This document shows, piece after piece, positions 25,592 to 34,394 of a stretch of DNA of 64,000 nucleotides; the first letter of the stretch is position 1, and each line of letters begins with the position of its first letter. Location of the stretch: contig NZ_JAPFQM010000006.1 in NCBI RefSeq assembly GCF_026241205.1, positions 682,001-746,000 on the forward strand, written 5' to 3'. Below the pieces are notes generated by a model that saw only the letters and a program-made list of their open reading frames with translations, was not told the origin of the DNA and did not search any database. Source of the stretch: Thermomicrobium sp. 4228-Ro. Lineage in GTDB: Bacteria > Chloroflexota > Chloroflexia > Thermomicrobiales > Thermomicrobiaceae. The translations under genes and the position numbers were made by a program.

Positions 25592-26074
25592 TCAGGAGCG
25601 CATCGTGACCGGCTCCAGGAACAGGGTCGCCTGGCGGTTCCAGTCGCTCTGCGGGTACCGGTCCTCGAGCCGCACGCACTGGGCCTGGAGTTCCGCGGGG
25701 AGTTGCGCGATGCTCGGATAGTTGACCTCGATCAGATTGCCAGCTGGGTCGCGCACGTAGAGCTGGACGTTCCCGTTGGGCAACTGGACGAGGAAATGCG
25801 AGAAGGTATCGCCGTCCAGGCAGCCCCGGGCACGTGCCTTCTCGTAGACCGTGACGAGATCGTCAACAGTCAGTGCGAAATGCGCGTAGCGGCGCGCTTC
25901 TTCCGGTCGCTCGAAGATGTGCAACTGCAAGTCGCCGACGCGGAGCCACTGGACTGGGTGACCGAAGTTGGGGGTGGGAATGCGCTCGAGTCCGAAGACG
26001 TCCTCGTAAAACCGGACGGATTCCTCGAGGTTCTTCGCGACGATGCTGACGTGGTTCAAGTTCCGTGCGGGCAT
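25592..26074 (-). CDS. VOC (glyoxalase/bleomycin resistance) superfamily protein
   Basis: A 160-residue protein with two beta-alpha-beta-beta-beta units: ARNLNHVSIVAKNLEESVRFYEDVFGLE and YAHFALTVDDLVTVYEKARARG. Candidate metal ligands are H8, H53 region (LQLHIFE), H66 (YAHFAL) and the Glu in DPAGNLIEVNYP. The specific reaction (lyase, dioxygenase or epimerase) cannot be told. AGGAGCAGGAG precedes the ATG. Confidence 0.88.
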   Translation of the reverse strand: MPARNLNHVSIVAKNLEESVRFYEDVFGLERIPTPNFGHPVQWLRVGDLQLHIFERPEEARRYAHFALTVDDLVTVYEKARARGCLDGDTFSHFLVQLPNGNVQLYVRDPAGNLIEVNYPSIAQLPAELQAQCVRLEDRYPQSDWNRQATLFLEPVTMRS

Positions 26075-26165
26075 CGCTCCTGCTCCTCTCGCGCTCGTAC
26101 CGGTGCGCGGTGACGGCTGGAGTGTAGCAGGTCCTTCCGCGGACCGGACAGGCTCCGCCCGCTGG

Positions 26166-26408
26166 TCAACTCGCTCCGCTGCGGCGACTCAGGAGCGCTC
26201 GACCGAGCATCCACCCGATGACGATGAGGAAGAACAACAAGAACAAGAGAGCGAATTCGACGCTTCCGATGGCTGGCGGGAACACCATCGTGTCGGCCGT
26301 CCCACCACGCAGACCGACGACCACAGCGAGCCCGATGCTGAGAGCGAGGACGAGGATGACGACCGAGAGACAACCGACCACGATTCCCTCGAACAGGTAG
26401 CGGAACAC
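26166..26408 (-). CDS. small two-helix membrane protein of unknown function
   Basis: An 80-residue protein with two hydrophobic segments (about residues 8-33 and 48-70) and a short basic C-terminus. No family recognised. It lies 90 bases downstream of nothing co-directional except the VOC gene's upstream region, and a perfect 6-base-arm dyad lies about 30 bases upstream of its start. Confidence 0.55.
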   Translation of the reverse strand: MFRYLFEGIVVGCLSVVILVLALSIGLAVVVGLRGGTADTMVFPPAIGSVEFALLFLLFFLIVIGWMLGRALLSRRSGAS

Positions 26409-26815
26409 GTGCGTCCTCCGTTAGCCTGCTGGTTCGCATACCGAGGGTATGGTAGCATGTCTCGCGTCCGGGGGAGAAGCTGGCGACGAGTACCGCTGGT
26501 CGCGGCCTGCTGCGGCGCCACGCGACCAAGACGAACGTGACCCGTGCAGCCTCCGTCCGAACGGGCTGCTCCAGCGCGGTCTGATATATCCCCTGAGGTC
26601 GAGGGCGTTGCCCGAGCTCGCGCACCAGGGCACGTGGCCTCTCCGTCCTTCGCTCGGGTGCCGATATCGACCCATCCCAGCTCGCGGTTCGCGATGGAGC
26701 TCACAGGTGCTGGGCGCAAGCGGTGTGTGCGCGTGAAGGGCTGGGTCACGCGCACGGGCAGGGCAGGCGACCTGTCCCGGCATGAGCGCACAACGCTGTC
26801 GATCCGGCCTGTCAG
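26409..26815. other. Gene-free interval
   Basis: About 400 bases between two minus-strand genes with no credible coding frame. Next to the small membrane protein it holds the dyad CATACC-GAG-GGTATG (26437-26451) and a weak minus-strand -10-like TACCAT just beyond it. Near the aminotransferase stop there is an imperfect GGG(A)CAGG/CCTGCCC hairpin that could terminate it. Nothing else recognised. Confidence 0.5.
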
Positions 26816-28102
26816 TCAGCTGCTCACCGCGCGGAGCCCGTCGGCGAAGACGGCCAGCGCGCGCTCCAGCTGCTCCCAGCCGATCGTCAGCGGTGGCTGG
26901 ATACGAACGACGTTTCCCTCTTGCCCGCCCACACCGATCAGGACGCCATGCTCGCGGCAGTAGGCCCGGAGCGCGGCAGCGTGCTTCGCGGCTGGCTCTT
27001 TGGTCGTTCGGTCGGTAACGAGTTCGACGCCGATCATGAGGCCGATCCCGCGTACGTCGCCGATCAGCTCGTGCTCGGCAGCCAGTTCGCGCAGCTGCGC
27101 CAGCGCCTGTTCTCCCTTGCGGGCGGCCTGACCGGGCACGTCTTCTTCCAGCATGACGTCGATGTTCGCCAGTGCAGCGGCGCAGGAGACCGGATTGCCC
27201 CCGAAGGTGGAGAGGTGCTCGCCGGGCTGGAAGGCGTCGGCGATCTCGGCGCGGGCGATGCAAGCCGAGAGCGGGAAGCCATCGGCGATTCCCTTGGCCA
27301 TCACCATGATGTCCGGCTCGACGCCGTAATGCTCGATCGCGAAGAGCTTGCCGGTCCGTCCGAAGCCGCTCTGCACTTCGTCGACGATGAAGAGGATGCC
27401 GTAGCGGTCGAGCACGTCCTTGACGTAGCGGAAATAGTTGGCCGGTGGCACGATGATGCCGCCCTCGCCCATGACCGGTTCGGCGATGAAGGCAGCCACG
27501 TTGCCGGACGTCTGGTACTTGATCGCCCACTCGACCATCTCGGCGCAGCGCTGGGCGAGGACTTCCGGGTCGTCCGTTCCGAAGGGGTTCCGGTAGAGAT
27601 ACGGAGCGGGAGCGAAAGCCACGCCGGGGAGGTAGGGACCACCGCGCTTCTTGCGCAGCATGTTGCCGGTGACCGAGAGCGTGCCGACCGTACGCCCGTG
27701 GAACGAGTGGGTCAGCGCGATGAACTCGTTCCTCCCGGTGTACGCCTTCGCCATGCGGAGTGCCGTCTCGATTCCTTCGGCACCGCTGTTCCCGAAGAAC
27801 GTCTTCTTGAGCCGGCCCGGTGTGATCTGGGCGAGCCGCTCCGCCAGATCAGCGACCACCGGTACATGGTAGACGTAACTAGCGGCATGCACGAGCTTGT
27901 CGGCCTGCGCCTTGGCTGCCGCGACGACCTTGGGATGGCAGTGGCCGGCGTTGGTAACGGCGATGCCAGCGAAGCAGTCGATGTACTCGCGCCCCTCGAC
28001 GTCGAACACGGTCGCGCCGGACGCACGAGCGACGACGACTGGCTCGACTGCGGCGACGAAGCTCGTGCAGACGTATTCGCGATATTTTTCGATCGTTCCC
28101 AT
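26816..28102 (-). CDS. class III PLP-dependent aminotransferase, probably 4-aminobutyrate aminotransferase type
   Basis: A 428-residue fold-type I aminotransferase. The PLP lysine is K270 in VMAKGIADGFPLSA; the cofactor aspartate is in LFIVDEVQSGFGRTG; FHGRTVGTLSVTGN and FGGNPVSCAAALANIDV are typical class III blocks. GabT, ornithine and acetylornithine aminotransferases share these, so the substrate is inferred only. The ATG at 28102 has GAGGAG 6 bases before it. A -10-like TACAAT lies at 28148-28153 on the minus strand. Confidence 0.9.
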   Translation of the reverse strand: MGTIEKYREYVCTSFVAAVEPVVVARASGATVFDVEGREYIDCFAGIAVTNAGHCHPKVVAAAKAQADKLVHAASYVYHVPVVADLAERLAQITPGRLKKTFFGNSGAEGIETALRMAKAYTGRNEFIALTHSFHGRTVGTLSVTGNMLRKKRGGPYLPGVAFAPAPYLYRNPFGTDDPEVLAQRCAEMVEWAIKYQTSGNVAAFIAEPVMGEGGIIVPPANYFRYVKDVLDRYGILFIVDEVQSGFGRTGKLFAIEHYGVEPDIMVMAKGIADGFPLSACIARAEIADAFQPGEHLSTFGGNPVSCAAALANIDVMLEEDVPGQAARKGEQALAQLRELAAEHELIGDVRGIGLMIGVELVTDRTTKEPAAKHAAALRAYCREHGVLIGVGGQEGNVVRIQPPLTIGWEQLERALAVFADGLRAVSS

Positions 28103-28486
28103 ACCGCACTCCTCGACCACGCTGAACAGCCACGCTCATACGCCAGGATTGTAACCGGAAGCACGGGGTGGCGGATCGTGCGGAGATCGAGATGACGGTG
28201 GCCCGACCGAAAGCGGGGCTGTCCCAGGTCGGCCGCACTGTCTGACGGCCGTTCCTGCTCGGACGCACGCGGCGCGTCTTCCCTGTCGACTGCGCTGCCG
28301 TCACCGACGTCGAGGCAGTGTTCGCGGTGCGCCCATTGCGTTCAGAGCGGGAAGCGGGTTGGAGCGCATCGGAGCGAGGCCAGCTGGCAGGTTGTCCGAT
28401 CCCAGTGAGGAGGGGCGCGAGGGAGCGCTGACTCGTTCGCGGATCGCTCGCTACCGTGATAGCATGGGGCGCGTGTGGGAGGAGTC
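28103..28486. other. Divergent gene-free interval
   Basis: About 380 bases between the aminotransferase (minus) and the MFS gene (plus). A minus-strand -10-like TACAAT (complement of 28148-28153) is present without a convincing -35. On the plus side GGGAGGAG (28477-28484) is the MFS ribosome site. No coding frame or RNA gene recognised. Confidence 0.5.
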
Positions 28487-29767
28487 ATGGCGCAGGAAAG
28501 CGACGATGCACGGTCGATGACGGACCGGGTCGATGTACTCTACTCGTTGCGCATGTATCCGGCCTTTCGCGTGTTGTTCGGGACGACCTTGACGACGAAT
28601 GCTGCCTTCTGGATGTGGTCGCTCCTCGCTGGCTGGCTCGCCTTGCTCCTCACCGACTCACCATTCTTCGTCGGCCTCACGGGCTTTCTCAGCGGGATCC
28701 CCATGCTCATCGTCAGTCTGCCGGCTGGTGTCCTCATCGATCGGTTCGACCGCCGGTTCGTCCTGCTGGCAGCGCAGGTCGTCGTCGCCCTGGTCACGGT
28801 CGTGCTGGTGCTTTTCCTGTGGTTCGGCTGGCTGCATCCGTGGCAGCTTCTGCTCGCCGCATTTCTCTCCGGGGCAGGGATGGCCTTCGTCTTCGCGACG
28901 CGCAGCGCGCTCGTGGGGAACCTCGTCGGGCGCGAGGCGCTCGCCAATGCGGTCGCCCTCACTTCGACGGCCCAAAATGCGCCGCGTATCGTCGGCCCGG
29001 CGTTGGCCGGGCCGCTCGTCGGGCTCCTCGGAATGCCTGGAGCCTTCGCGGTCTGTGCAGTCTTCCAGGTGCTCTCGGTCGTGATCACGGTGCGGCTCCC
29101 ACGCGTTCGACCCACCACGCGCAGGAGCGGTTTTTGGCGCTCGTTCGTCGAGGGGCTGGAAGCGGTTTGGCGGCGCGAGCAGCTCCGAGCTCTGATGGGG
29201 CTGGCGGCGCTGCCGACCCTGCTCGTCTTCCCCTACACCAATTTTCTGCCGGTCTTCGCGCGGGACGAACTGGGACTCGGTGCGACCGGCCTTGGGGTGT
29301 TGATGGCTCTGAACGGCCTGGGAGCCGTCATCGGCTCCGTCGCGGTCGCAGCTCGCCGCCGGTTCGGCGAGTCACCGCGCATTCTCGTGGCGAGTGTGCT
29401 CGCCTTCGCGGCTGCAGTGTTCGCTTTCGCGCACGCGCCAGTACCCTGGCTCGCTGCGCTCTTCTTGTTCGTGGCGGGGGCGACAGGGGCGGTGTACATG
29501 GCATCGACGAACACGCTCTTGCAGCTTGCAGTGGATGACCAGATTCGGGGGCGGGTGCTGAGCGTCTATTTGCTGACCTGGGGCTTGTTACCGGTGGGGA
29601 CTTTGCCGGCCGGTGCGATCGCGGATGTCTGGGGCGCGCCACGGGCGGTCACGCTGCTCACGCTGAGCGCGATGCTCGCGATCGTGATGGTTGCCGCACG
29701 TTTTCCCATCCTGCGTCGCCCGACGCTTCTCGGCGAGCAGCCGCGGGCAGTGACGCGCGTCCGCTGA
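28487..29767 (+). CDS. MFS transporter, EntS/MFS_3-like
   Basis: A 426-residue, about 12-helix major facilitator with the family loop segments SLPAGVLIDRFDRRFVLLA (loop 2-3) and RGRVLSVYLLTWGLLPVG (late half). The pattern resembles the enterobactin exporter-like MFS_3 group, usually multidrug or siderophore exporters. ATG at 28487 chosen for the GGGAGGAG site. Followed by a second MFS gene after 27 bases. Confidence 0.88.
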   Translation: MAQESDDARSMTDRVDVLYSLRMYPAFRVLFGTTLTTNAAFWMWSLLAGWLALLLTDSPFFVGLTGFLSGIPMLIVSLPAGVLIDRFDRRFVLLAAQVVVALVTVVLVLFLWFGWLHPWQLLLAAFLSGAGMAFVFATRSALVGNLVGREALANAVALTSTAQNAPRIVGPALAGPLVGLLGMPGAFAVCAVFQVLSVVITVRLPRVRPTTRRSGFWRSFVEGLEAVWRREQLRALMGLAALPTLLVFPYTNFLPVFARDELGLGATGLGVLMALNGLGAVIGSVAVAARRRFGESPRILVASVLAFAAAVFAFAHAPVPWLAALFLFVAGATGAVYMASTNTLLQLAVDDQIRGRVLSVYLLTWGLLPVGTLPAGAIADVWGAPRAVTLLTLSAMLAIVMVAARFPILRRPTLLGEQPRAVTRVR

Positions 29768-29794
29768 ATCGGCGATCGCGAGGAGCGTAGCGGC

Positions 29795-31009
29795 ATGCGT
29801 GACCTGATACCCCGACCGTGGGTCTTCCGGCAACCGGCGCTCCGCGCAGTGCTCGGTCTGACCCTGCTGGCAGGACTGGTGAGCGGGTTCGTCGTGCCGT
29901 TCCTCCCGTTGGTCGCGCGCGACCGGGGCGCCTCCTACGGAACGATCGGCTTGATGGCCTCGACCTTCCTGCTCGCGCAACTCGTGTTTCAGTTCCCCGC
30001 TGGAGCGCTGGCCGATCGCATCGGGCGCGCCAGACCAGTGATGGCGGGTCTGCTCATCGAGGGGGCAGCGACGGCTGCTTTCGCCTGGGCAGAATCGACC
30101 TGGGCATTCGTCGCGTTGCGGCTGGTGCAAGGAATCGGCCTGTCGTTGATCTATCCGGCTGTCCGTGCACTGATCGTCGATCTCGCGCCGGTGGAGCGCC
30201 GGGGCGAAGCCTTTGCCGCGTTCTGGAGCATGCTCAACGTCGGCTGGTTACTCGGCCCTGCACTCGGTGGGCTCTTAGTCAGTGTCGTCGGGAAGGTGCC
30301 GCTGCTCGTGCTCAGCGGCCTGGGGGAGATGGTACTGGTCGTCCCGGCTGCCTTCGCTTTCCGGCGACTGATCGCCGTGCGGGACGAGGTGACGCGCACG
30401 GTGACGGGCGGTTCCTTCCGTCCACTCCTCGGGCCACCGCTCTTCGCGGCGATGCTCCTGGCGTTCGGGTTCGAGGTTCCGGTGGGCATCTTCAGCGGGA
30501 TCTGGAGTATCTACCTCAGTGAACTCGGTGCCAGCGAGTTGGCATTGGGGCTCTCGTACACAGCCTTCTCGGTGACGAATCTCTTGACGCTCCCCGTCGG
30601 TGGACGGCTGGCGAATCGTCGACCGCGCTGGCGCCGCATGACCATCTTGGCGCTCTGTCTCGGAATGATCGTCGTGAGTTACGGTATCCCGTCGGTGCCG
30701 GTACTGCTTCTCCTCGCTGCCGTGGAGGGAGCGCTGGTTGGGTTGCTGATCCCGTCGGTGGATGCCTATCTCTCGACGATCGCGGGGCCGGAGCACCAAG
30801 GGCGCGTCCAAGGGGCCTATACGACGGCCGGTATCGCCGGTGCAGCGCTGAGTGCCTTGGGCAGTTCGGCTCTCTACGGACTCGGTCAGTGGGTGCCGTT
30901 CACCGTTGCCGGTGTCGCGCTGGTCGCGCTCGCCCTCCCGGCCTCGCTGGTGATGCGCGTGACGGAGCGGGCGACCGTGCCGGAATCCCGCGTGCGATCG
31001 TTGGTGTGA
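29795..31009 (+). CDS. MFS transporter, MFS_1 type
   Basis: A 404-residue, 12-helix facilitator with the motif A loop GALADRIGRARPVMAGLL, RLVQGIGLSLIYPAVRAL (motif-like segment of helix 4) and GPEHQGRVQGAYTTAGIAG in the second half. Pattern of drug efflux transporters. It is co-directional with the previous MFS gene, and both are likely one unit with the downstream thioesterase. Confidence 0.88.
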   Translation: MRDLIPRPWVFRQPALRAVLGLTLLAGLVSGFVVPFLPLVARDRGASYGTIGLMASTFLLAQLVFQFPAGALADRIGRARPVMAGLLIEGAATAAFAWAESTWAFVALRLVQGIGLSLIYPAVRALIVDLAPVERRGEAFAAFWSMLNVGWLLGPALGGLLVSVVGKVPLLVLSGLGEMVLVVPAAFAFRRLIAVRDEVTRTVTGGSFRPLLGPPLFAAMLLAFGFEVPVGIFSGIWSIYLSELGASELALGLSYTAFSVTNLLTLPVGGRLANRRPRWRRMTILALCLGMIVVSYGIPSVPVLLLLAAVEGALVGLLIPSVDAYLSTIAGPEHQGRVQGAYTTAGIAGAALSALGSSALYGLGQWVPFTVAGVALVALALPASLVMRVTERATVPESRVRSLV

Positions 31010-31054
31010 GAGTTGGCGACACGTGTGCGAAAGCGAGTCCGGGAAGGAGGGATC

Positions 31055-31471
31055 GTGCGCCGAGTCGAGGTGCCGTTCGTCGTCTACTGGGGCGACGCCG
31101 ATGCCGCACAGCTGGTCTTCTACCCGAATGTGTTCCGCTACGTGATGCAGGCGGAACACGAGCTGTTCAGCGGTCTCGGTTTCGACACGATCCGCCTGAT
31201 GCGTGAGCGACGGCTGGCCAACCCGCGCGTGCACGTGGAGGCGGATTACCATCGCCCGCTCTGGATTTTCGATCGCGGTACCTGCCAGCTCTGGGTGAGT
31301 ACGATCGGCCGTTCGTCGCTGCGGCTCGATTTCGCCCTCGTCAAAGAGGGCGAAGCTGAACCGGCAGTGACAGGCCATATGGTCCAGGTCTTCGTCGATG
31401 TGGACTCCATGCGGCCGGTACCGATCCCGGAGGAACTCCGGCGGGCACTCGAGGCAGACGACGGTGGTTGA
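31055..31471 (+). CDS. acyl-CoA thioesterase, hot-dog fold (YbgC/FadM-like)
   Basis: A 138-residue 4HBT-type thioesterase. FVVYWGDADAAQLVFYPNVFRYV is the active-site segment, with Asp at the usual catalytic position (WGDAD), and VHVEADYHRPLWIFDR and STIGRSSLRLDFAL follow. GTG 31055 is preferred over the TTG at 31013 because AAGGAGG precedes it and the length is normal for the family. Hydrolyses acyl-CoA; chain specificity unknown. Confidence 0.85.
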   Translation: MRRVEVPFVVYWGDADAAQLVFYPNVFRYVMQAEHELFSGLGFDTIRLMRERRLANPRVHVEADYHRPLWIFDRGTCQLWVSTIGRSSLRLDFALVKEGEAEPAVTGHMVQVFVDVDSMRPVPIPEELRRALEADDGG

Positions 31472-31554
31472 ACGTTCCGTGCCGCAGCGAAGAGGGAGAA
31501 GCTGATCTTCCAGCTCGTGGTATCCTCTCCCGTCGGAATGCAGGAGGAGCGAGG

Positions 31555-32559
31555 ATGGCGGGGAAGCCGCGCGCGTTCTCGGGAATCCAACCGACTGGTG
31601 GCATTCACTTGGGAAACTACCTTGGGGCGATCCGGAACTGGGTGCTCCAGCAGGATCAGTACGAGAACATCTTCAGTATCGTCGATTTGCACGCGATGAC
31701 CGTGCCGTACGATCCTCGCGAGCTCCGGCAGCGGACGCTCGAAGTCGCGAGTGTCCTGCTCGCAGCTGGGATCGACCCCGAGCGCTCGATCCTGTTCGTC
31801 CAATCGGACGTGCGCGAGCATACGGAGCTCTGCTGGATCCTGGGTACGCTCGCCACGTTCGGTGAGCTGCGGCGGATGACGCAGTTCAAGGAGAAATCGA
31901 AAGGAAACGAACGGGTTGGAGCGGGATTGTTCTTCTACCCGGTTCTGCAGGCCGCCGATATCTTGCTCTACGATGCTGCCGTCGTGCCGGTGGGTGAGGA
32001 CCAGAAGCAGCACATCGAGCTGACGCGCGATCTCGCGATCCGCTTCAACCACACATTCGGCGAGACGTTCGTCGTGCCGGAGCCGGACATCAAGCCCGCC
32101 GGGGCACGCATCATGTCGCTGACCGACCCGTCCAAGAAGATGAGCAAGAGCGATCCGGACCCGGACAGCCGGATCGAACTCCGTGACCCACCGGACGTGA
32201 TCCGGCGCAAGATCCGCAAGGCGGTGACCGACTCGGAGACGGTCATTCGCTACGACGAGGAGCGGAAACCGGCGATCGCGAACCTGCTCACGATCTATTC
32301 GCTGCTCTCGGGCATCCCGATACCGGAACTCGAGGCGCGCTATGCCGGCAAAGGGTACGGGCAGTTCAAACAGGATCTGGCTGAAGTTATCGTTCATGCG
32401 CTCGCACCGATTCAGGCGAAGCTCGACGAGCTGATGTCGGATCCGCGTATCGTGATCCGCACGCTGCACGAGGGGGCTGCCAAGGCACGCGAGCTGGCTG
32501 CAGCCAAGATGGCGGTGGTCCGCGAGCGCTGTGGACTGGGGCTCCCGCCGCTCGATTGA
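31555..32559 (+). CDS. trpS: tryptophanyl-tRNA synthetase
   Basis: A 334-residue class I synthetase. The HIGH-like motif is PTGGIHLGN near residues 12-20 and the KMSKS loop is intact (SKKMSKSD near 195). GLFFYPVLQAADILLYDAAVVPVGEDQKQHIEL is the typical core. The ATG at 31555 follows AGGAGGAGCGAGG. Starts a run of small downstream genes (cupin, small basic protein) that end at the 33208-33247 terminator. Confidence 0.97.
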   Translation: MAGKPRAFSGIQPTGGIHLGNYLGAIRNWVLQQDQYENIFSIVDLHAMTVPYDPRELRQRTLEVASVLLAAGIDPERSILFVQSDVREHTELCWILGTLATFGELRRMTQFKEKSKGNERVGAGLFFYPVLQAADILLYDAAVVPVGEDQKQHIELTRDLAIRFNHTFGETFVVPEPDIKPAGARIMSLTDPSKKMSKSDPDPDSRIELRDPPDVIRRKIRKAVTDSETVIRYDEERKPAIANLLTIYSLLSGIPIPELEARYAGKGYGQFKQDLAEVIVHALAPIQAKLDELMSDPRIVIRTLHEGAAKARELAAAKMAVVRERCGLGLPPLD

Positions 32560-32571
32560 ACGGATCGGCCG

Positions 32572-32916
32572 ATGGCTGCTGCGGAACGCGTTACCCTGTA
32601 TCGGTGGTCGACTATGCCGGAAGAGGTGCCCCGACCGGGTGTGATCCGGCAGACGGTAAACGCTGAGCGCCAGACGCTCGTCCGATACCGGTATGCGCCC
32701 GGCTCGGTGTTCCCCGTCCATGCGCATCCGGAAGAACAGATCACCGTCGTGCTCCGTGGGACGCTCGCGTTCGAGATCGATGGCACCGAGCTGCTCGGTG
32801 AGCCGGGTGACGTCATCGTGATCCCGGGTGGTGTGGCGCACGGAGCACGCGTCGTCGGCGATGAGGAAGTCGAGACGTTGAATACGTTCGTACCGCGGCG
32901 CGAGCAAGCGCCCTGA
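32572..32916 (+). CDS. cupin-domain protein
   Basis: A 114-residue single cupin. The two motifs are visible: YAPGSVFPVHAHPEEQITVVLRGTLAFE (two His and one Glu) and GDVIVIPGGVAHGARV (final His). Such small cupins bind a metal and act as isomerases, dioxygenases or sensors; the substrate is unknown. Starts 12 bases after the trpS stop. Confidence 0.88.
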   Translation: MAAAERVTLYRWSTMPEEVPRPGVIRQTVNAERQTLVRYRYAPGSVFPVHAHPEEQITVVLRGTLAFEIDGTELLGEPGDVIVIPGGVAHGARVVGDEEVETLNTFVPRREQAP

Positions 32917-32946
32917 CGAAGCTGGAGAGGAACGGAGGAACGCACG

Positions 32947-33177
32947 ATGTCGGTCGAATCGATGGCACGGAAGCTTCGCCGGCAAGCTGCCAAGCGGATC
33001 AACCAGCGGCTCAAGCAGCCGAAGCACAGCATCCCGCAGCGGTATCCGTTCAAGTACCGGCAGACGGAGCGCGGCCGGGTGCCCTTGACGCAAGACGATG
33101 CAGTCGCGATGCTGCGCTGGCGCGAGGCCAAGCGGGCGCGCCAGCAGCAGACGCCGGAGAGCACCGAGAAGGCGTAA
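32947..33177 (+). CDS. small basic protein of unknown function
   Basis: A 76-residue protein, strongly basic, with many Arg/Lys/Gln (MARKLRRQAAKRINQRL, KYRQTERGRVPL) and a C-terminal charged helix. GAACGGAGGAACG precedes the ATG at 32947. No membrane segment, zinc ligands or known domain are visible. The charge pattern would allow nucleic-acid or ribosome binding (inference only). Ends just before a clear intrinsic terminator. Confidence 0.7.
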   Translation: MSVESMARKLRRQAAKRINQRLKQPKHSIPQRYPFKYRQTERGRVPLTQDDAVAMLRWREAKRARQQQTPESTEKA

Positions 33178-33207
33178 GGTCTTGATGTCCCAATCGCACT
33201 GCTGGAG

Positions 33208-33247
33208 CGTAGGGCGGTTCTGAAAACGGGCCGCCCTGCGTGTTTTT
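33208..33247 (+). terminator. Intrinsic terminator after the trpS-cupin-small protein run
   Basis: A 10-base stem (33208-33217 with 33231-33240, one G.T pair) and a 13-base loop, followed by TGTTTTTG at 33241-33248. It is 30 bases after the small basic gene and 19 bases before the end of the convergent mrp operon. Confidence 0.85.
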
Positions 33248-33265
33248 GCCGGTTCGTCGTGTCGT

Positions 33266-33634
33266 TCAGGGCGACGAGCCCGCGTCAGGCGCGCTTTCCA
33301 GTTCGTGCGTCTCGGGGTGGTAGCGCCCGGCGAGATCATCCTCGAGCACCCATGGACGGATCCCCGAGAGGTACGCAGCGCGGCCCAGAAGGTGCGTCGC
33401 GATCGGTGTCGTCAGGAGGAAAAACAAGCTGGCGAGCAGCGCGTGGAGCAGCGCGGAGAGGCTGCCGAGGACGAGGCCGGTGGCGGTCACGACGAGCAGG
33501 ATGCCGAGCGTTCCAGCCTTCGCGGCCGCTTGCATGCGTGTGTAGAAATCAGGCATGCGGAGCAGGCCGAGTGCTGCGATCAGCATGAGCGAGGAACCGG
33601 AGAGGGCCAGGAGACCGGTCACGACGTCCGTCAT
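33266..33634 (-). CDS. mrpG: Na+/H+ antiporter subunit MrpG
   Basis: A 122-residue, three-helix subunit of the multi-subunit Mrp (Mnh/Sha) antiporter. Characteristic segments are [24 protein letters not shown] and [17 protein letters not shown]. Its ATG at 33634 overlaps the mrpF stop by 4 bases. Last gene of the operon; a long cytoplasmic C-terminal tail (about 30 residues) follows the last helix. Confidence 0.95.
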   Translation of the reverse strand: MTDVVTGLLALSGSSLMLIAALGLLRMPDFYTRMQAAAKAGTLGILLVVTATGLVLGSLSALLHALLASLFFLLTTPIATHLLGRAAYLSGIRPWVLEDDLAGRYHPETHELESAPDAGSSP

Positions 33635-33924
33635 TCGCGCGTCCTCCGTTCGACGAGCGAAGCGAAGGCGACCGTGCTGAGGAAAGCGATGAGCGCGAGC
33701 ACGATCGCGATATCGACGATGGCGAGCATCCGGAGTACGGCGCCGAGCAGGAGCAGCAGCCCGACGACGAGCGTCGCCATCATGTCGAGCGCAACGACGC
33801 GATCCGGAATCGTCGGGCCGCGCACGACACGCGCGAAGGCGAGCACGAGCGCGAGGACGAGCAGGAGCATCGCTCCGACGAGGAACGGTGAGTCGGTCGG
33901 GAGCCCGATCAACTGCTCGATCAT
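33631..33924 (-). CDS. mrpF: Na+/H+ antiporter subunit MrpF
   Basis: A 97-residue, three-helix subunit with the family segment [24 protein letters not shown] (conserved Pro, Asp and Arg). Overlaps mrpE and mrpG by 4 bases each. Confidence 0.95.
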   Translation of the reverse strand: MIEQLIGLPTDSPFLVGAMLLLVLALVLAFARVVRGPTIPDRVVALDMMATLVVGLLLLLGAVLRMLAIVDIAIVLALIAFLSTVAFASLVERRTRE

Positions 33925-34394
33925 CGCAGAACCTCCAGAAGTCGCGCTTCGAGCCCGCGCTTGACCTCAGCGATAAACTGCTCACGACTCTCGGCGTACA
34001 TGGTGTGGACATAAAGCGTCCGCCGGTCGGCTGAAACGTCAAGCGAGAGCGTGCCAGGAGTGAGCGTGAGGAAATTCGCGACGAGCGTGACTTCTGTGTC
34101 GGTTCGAGCATCGAGTGGAACGGCGAAGATGCGCGGGCGGGCATGCAGCTCGGGCGTGACAATATCGTAGGCGACACGCAAACTGCTCAGGAGGAGTTCC
34201 CAGAAGAAGAAACCAGCGAAACGAACGAACCGAAAGACGCGACGGGCGTACGCTCCGCTGCCCCACAGTGGCTCGACGACCGAGACGACGAGGAACCCGA
34301 GCAGGAAACCGAGCAGAAGCTGGTGGAACGTGAAGCGGCCGACTGCCATCATCCACACCATAGCGAGCAAGATATTGAGGAGCAGAGCGTTCAC
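33921..34394 (-). CDS. mrpE: Na+/H+ antiporter subunit MrpE
   Basis: A 157-residue subunit with two N-terminal helices and a cytoplasmic domain containing [26 protein letters not shown], the family signature. It overlaps mrpD and mrpF by 4 bases. Confidence 0.95.
   Translation of the reverse strand: MNALLLNILLAMVWMMAVGRFTFHQLLLGFLLGFLVVSVVEPLWGSGAYARRVFRFVRFAGFFFWELLLSSLRVAYDIVTPELHARPRIFAVPLDARTDTEVTLVANFLTLTPGTLSLDVSADRRTLYVHTMYAESREQFIAEVKRGLEARLLEVLR

Noticed and set aside
26421-27530. Minus-strand frame running into the aminotransferase region
   Set aside because: Different frame from the aminotransferase, which has an intact PLP site; this frame is Arg/Gly-rich without motifs.
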